From Casuarina equisetifolia (Eukaryota > Streptophyta > Magnoliopsida > Fagales > Casuarinaceae): 64,000 nucleotides of DNA. This document shows positions 62,465 through 64,000 of the stretch, piece after piece. The notes under the pieces were generated by a model that did no database searches, was not told the DNA's origin, and saw only the letters and a program-made list of their open reading frames with translations. The first letter of the stretch is position 1. Each line of letters opens with the position of its first letter. The position numbers were made by a program, and so were the translations under genes. The stretch spans positions 19,469,583 to 19,533,582 of the forward strand of contig CM052359.1 in NCBI GenBank assembly GCA_028551475.1. The letters are read 5' to 3'.

Positions 62465-64000
62465 GTATGTTTCTTCACTTCTTTGTCTTTCTTGCTCTTC
62501 CATGCTTTTGTTTGCTGGTCATTTCCTTTCCATGAATGGTGCTCAAAGATGGTAGGTGGCTTGTGAATTCATCTCAGTATTCTAACTTTTGTTAGATAGC
62601 ATGAATGAAAATCTTGGGGAATTGAATTCATTCGTCATCTTCATAGTTGAACTGCTTAATAGTGGATATACTTGGGTTAGTACAAAATATATGGAACTAA
62701 TCAGCCCAATCACGGGCGCGCTAGATGATCCACTTATATATAGGTACATGAATCCTTTTATGGGTATATTTTACGTGCCAATAATAGCTGGTTACCAGAA
62801 ATTATATTCTTGCTTTTTCATGCTATATCTGTTTTTTAACTACTACATACTCATTTATTCCGGTACACACCAACGCACCCACCACCCACACGCACATACA
62901 CTCACATATATGGGATGAATGTGGGAATGTGTTTCTAGGTATATTTTCTGTATGCGTGTCTGTTAGAGCGGGGAATGGGATTGGAAAGATTGGATGAAGT
63001 ACATGCAATGCAGGCATGTGCAACGGTTCTCTGCTTTCTTTTTTTTTTATTCTAAAATAACAAAAATCTTTTACAAAATTGTTGAACCTAAGGTTAGAAT
63101 GATTTCAATCTAATAAAGTGGCTGTTTTATCTTAGAGGCTTATTGGATAAGATGCCACTTAATATTTCATTTTTGTAGTAGGTCATGTGAAAACCAAAAT
63201 TGAATCTATTTGAATCAGCATCTCGTATATTGCTTTTCACTTAGTGTATAAAGTTTTTCTCACTTCTTTTGAAATAGCTGGGATTTCCTCCAGAATTGTT
63301 AGAAGCTCCAACATAGAGGAAGCGCATTTGGAATGAGTGTGGTGTGGGATTGCGTTTTATATTCTACTTGTTTGGAGGCTGAAAAAGATTTAGTTTTCTG
63401 GCTATGTTTCTATAGCTCCTCTTTTGTCAGATTTGTAAAATGTTGTATGAGCATCTTATGATATGTAAGATCTCTGATCTCAGGCCTCTCTAGATCAGTC
63501 TTTATGTTGGATGAGGAAGAGACCACCTATCTTTATGTGTCCTTAAATCTTAGACATAAGCAAACTGTGACGTAGAGACACCCCACATCTTATACTTCTA
63601 ATTCAGTTACCATTTGCGAATTTTAGTTTCTACAATTGCAACTTGGAAGGCTCAATGTGCTCGCTGCATGTGTATTTTGTGTTAAAAATTTAAGAGTTCA
63701 GTGGAAGCTGGAATTAAGGAATGAAATTCTGAGAATCTTTGGTGATACTAAGTATGCTGAGAAGAATAAGGATTTGTATGTATGAACTTAACAATGAAAG
63801 TATGCAGCATCTTACACGGTGTGTGCATCTTGTGGAAATCATTACCCTTGGCTGGCTTCTATAGAACACAGCATGGAAGCCAGTAATGTGTGACTGGCAT
63901 ATATACCACTTCTACAGGAATTGAAGTACTTATAACAAACAATTTCATGCTACAACTTATGGAGTGTACTTTTTTTCTAATTTTTCAAGTAACAAACCAT
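62465..64000 (+). other. Intron 1 of the glucosidase II gene, continuing past the window
   Basis: At least 1536 bp starting GTATGT. I searched for the next expected coding block (beginning VTMPRDA in this family) and did not find it. A CA-rich stretch (about 62862-62905, ACACACCAACGCACCCACC-like) is present. No repeat family or RNA gene recognised. Confidence 0.7.

Noticed and set aside
1-64000. CRISPR arrays, bacterial operons, riboswitches, tRNA or rRNA genes
   Set aside because: The direct repeats present lack regular short spacers and are LTR-type; gene structure is plant nuclear; no tRNA cloverleaf or rRNA sequence was recognised by eye.

Overview
This is a stretch of nuclear DNA from a flowering plant, probably a eudicot or a magnoliid; the exact lineage cannot be fixed from the sequence alone. 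The evidence is: genes split into many short exons by AT-rich introns with GT/AG (twice GC/AG) borders; plant-type GH35 beta-galactosidases; a nuclear-encoded protein with a plastid-type N-terminus; and old Ty1/Copia and TRIM retrotransposons in every large intron and spacer. I see no bacterial genes, CRISPR array, rRNA or tRNA gene.

Layout. 1-13.9 kb is a graveyard of minus-strand Copia elements. Its main element (3113-13542) still has both LTRs, a 5-bp target duplication (TATCC), a primer-binding site, decayed gag and decayed integrase/RT/RNase H, and it is split by about 6 kb of later insertions. 14.76-23.49 kb is an intact 18-exon beta-galactosidase (715 aa, no C-terminal lectin domain; BGAL6/MUM2-like) on the + strand. 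Its intron 11 carries a tandem TRIM array with a perfect 5-bp target duplication. 23.5-29.9 kb holds a 91-bp tandem repeat just after the stop codon and then Copia remnants on both strands. 30.01-50.49 kb is a second intact beta-galactosidase (19 exons, 851 aa, with a C-terminal SUEL/galactose-binding lectin domain; BGAL10-like), its introns swollen by TRIM and Copia pieces. 51.73-58.75 kb, minus strand, is a 10-exon gene for a 339-aa predicted chloroplast protein with DUF1292/DUF3727-like sequence. 59.1-60.58 kb is a minus-strand tandem TRIM-like array. From 60.875 kb, + strand, begins the ER glucosidase II alpha subunit (GH31); its 1590-bp first exon is complete and the rest lies beyond the window.

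How the genes relate. The two GH35 genes are an ancient tandem pair: ten of their exons have identical lengths and the intron phases match. In Arabidopsis, from memory, MUM2/BGAL6 (At5g63800) and BGAL10 (At5g63810) are also neighbours, and RSW3/PSL5 (glucosidase II alpha, At5g63840) lies just beyond, so the window looks like conserved ancestral gene order. Both beta-galactosidases are secreted wall enzymes: known relatives trim galactose from rhamnogalacturonan I (MUM2) and from xyloglucan (BGAL10). Glucosidase II trims N-glycans of secretory glycoproteins in the ER. No functional coupling beyond linkage is shown.

No clearly new biological system was found. The most informative unusual structures are the two tandem TRIM arrays, the target-site-bounded nested Copia insertion, and two GC-AG introns, one of which interrupts the active-site signature of BGAL10. 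All exon borders were read by eye from splice consensus, frame continuity and family similarity; no alignment or transcript was available.
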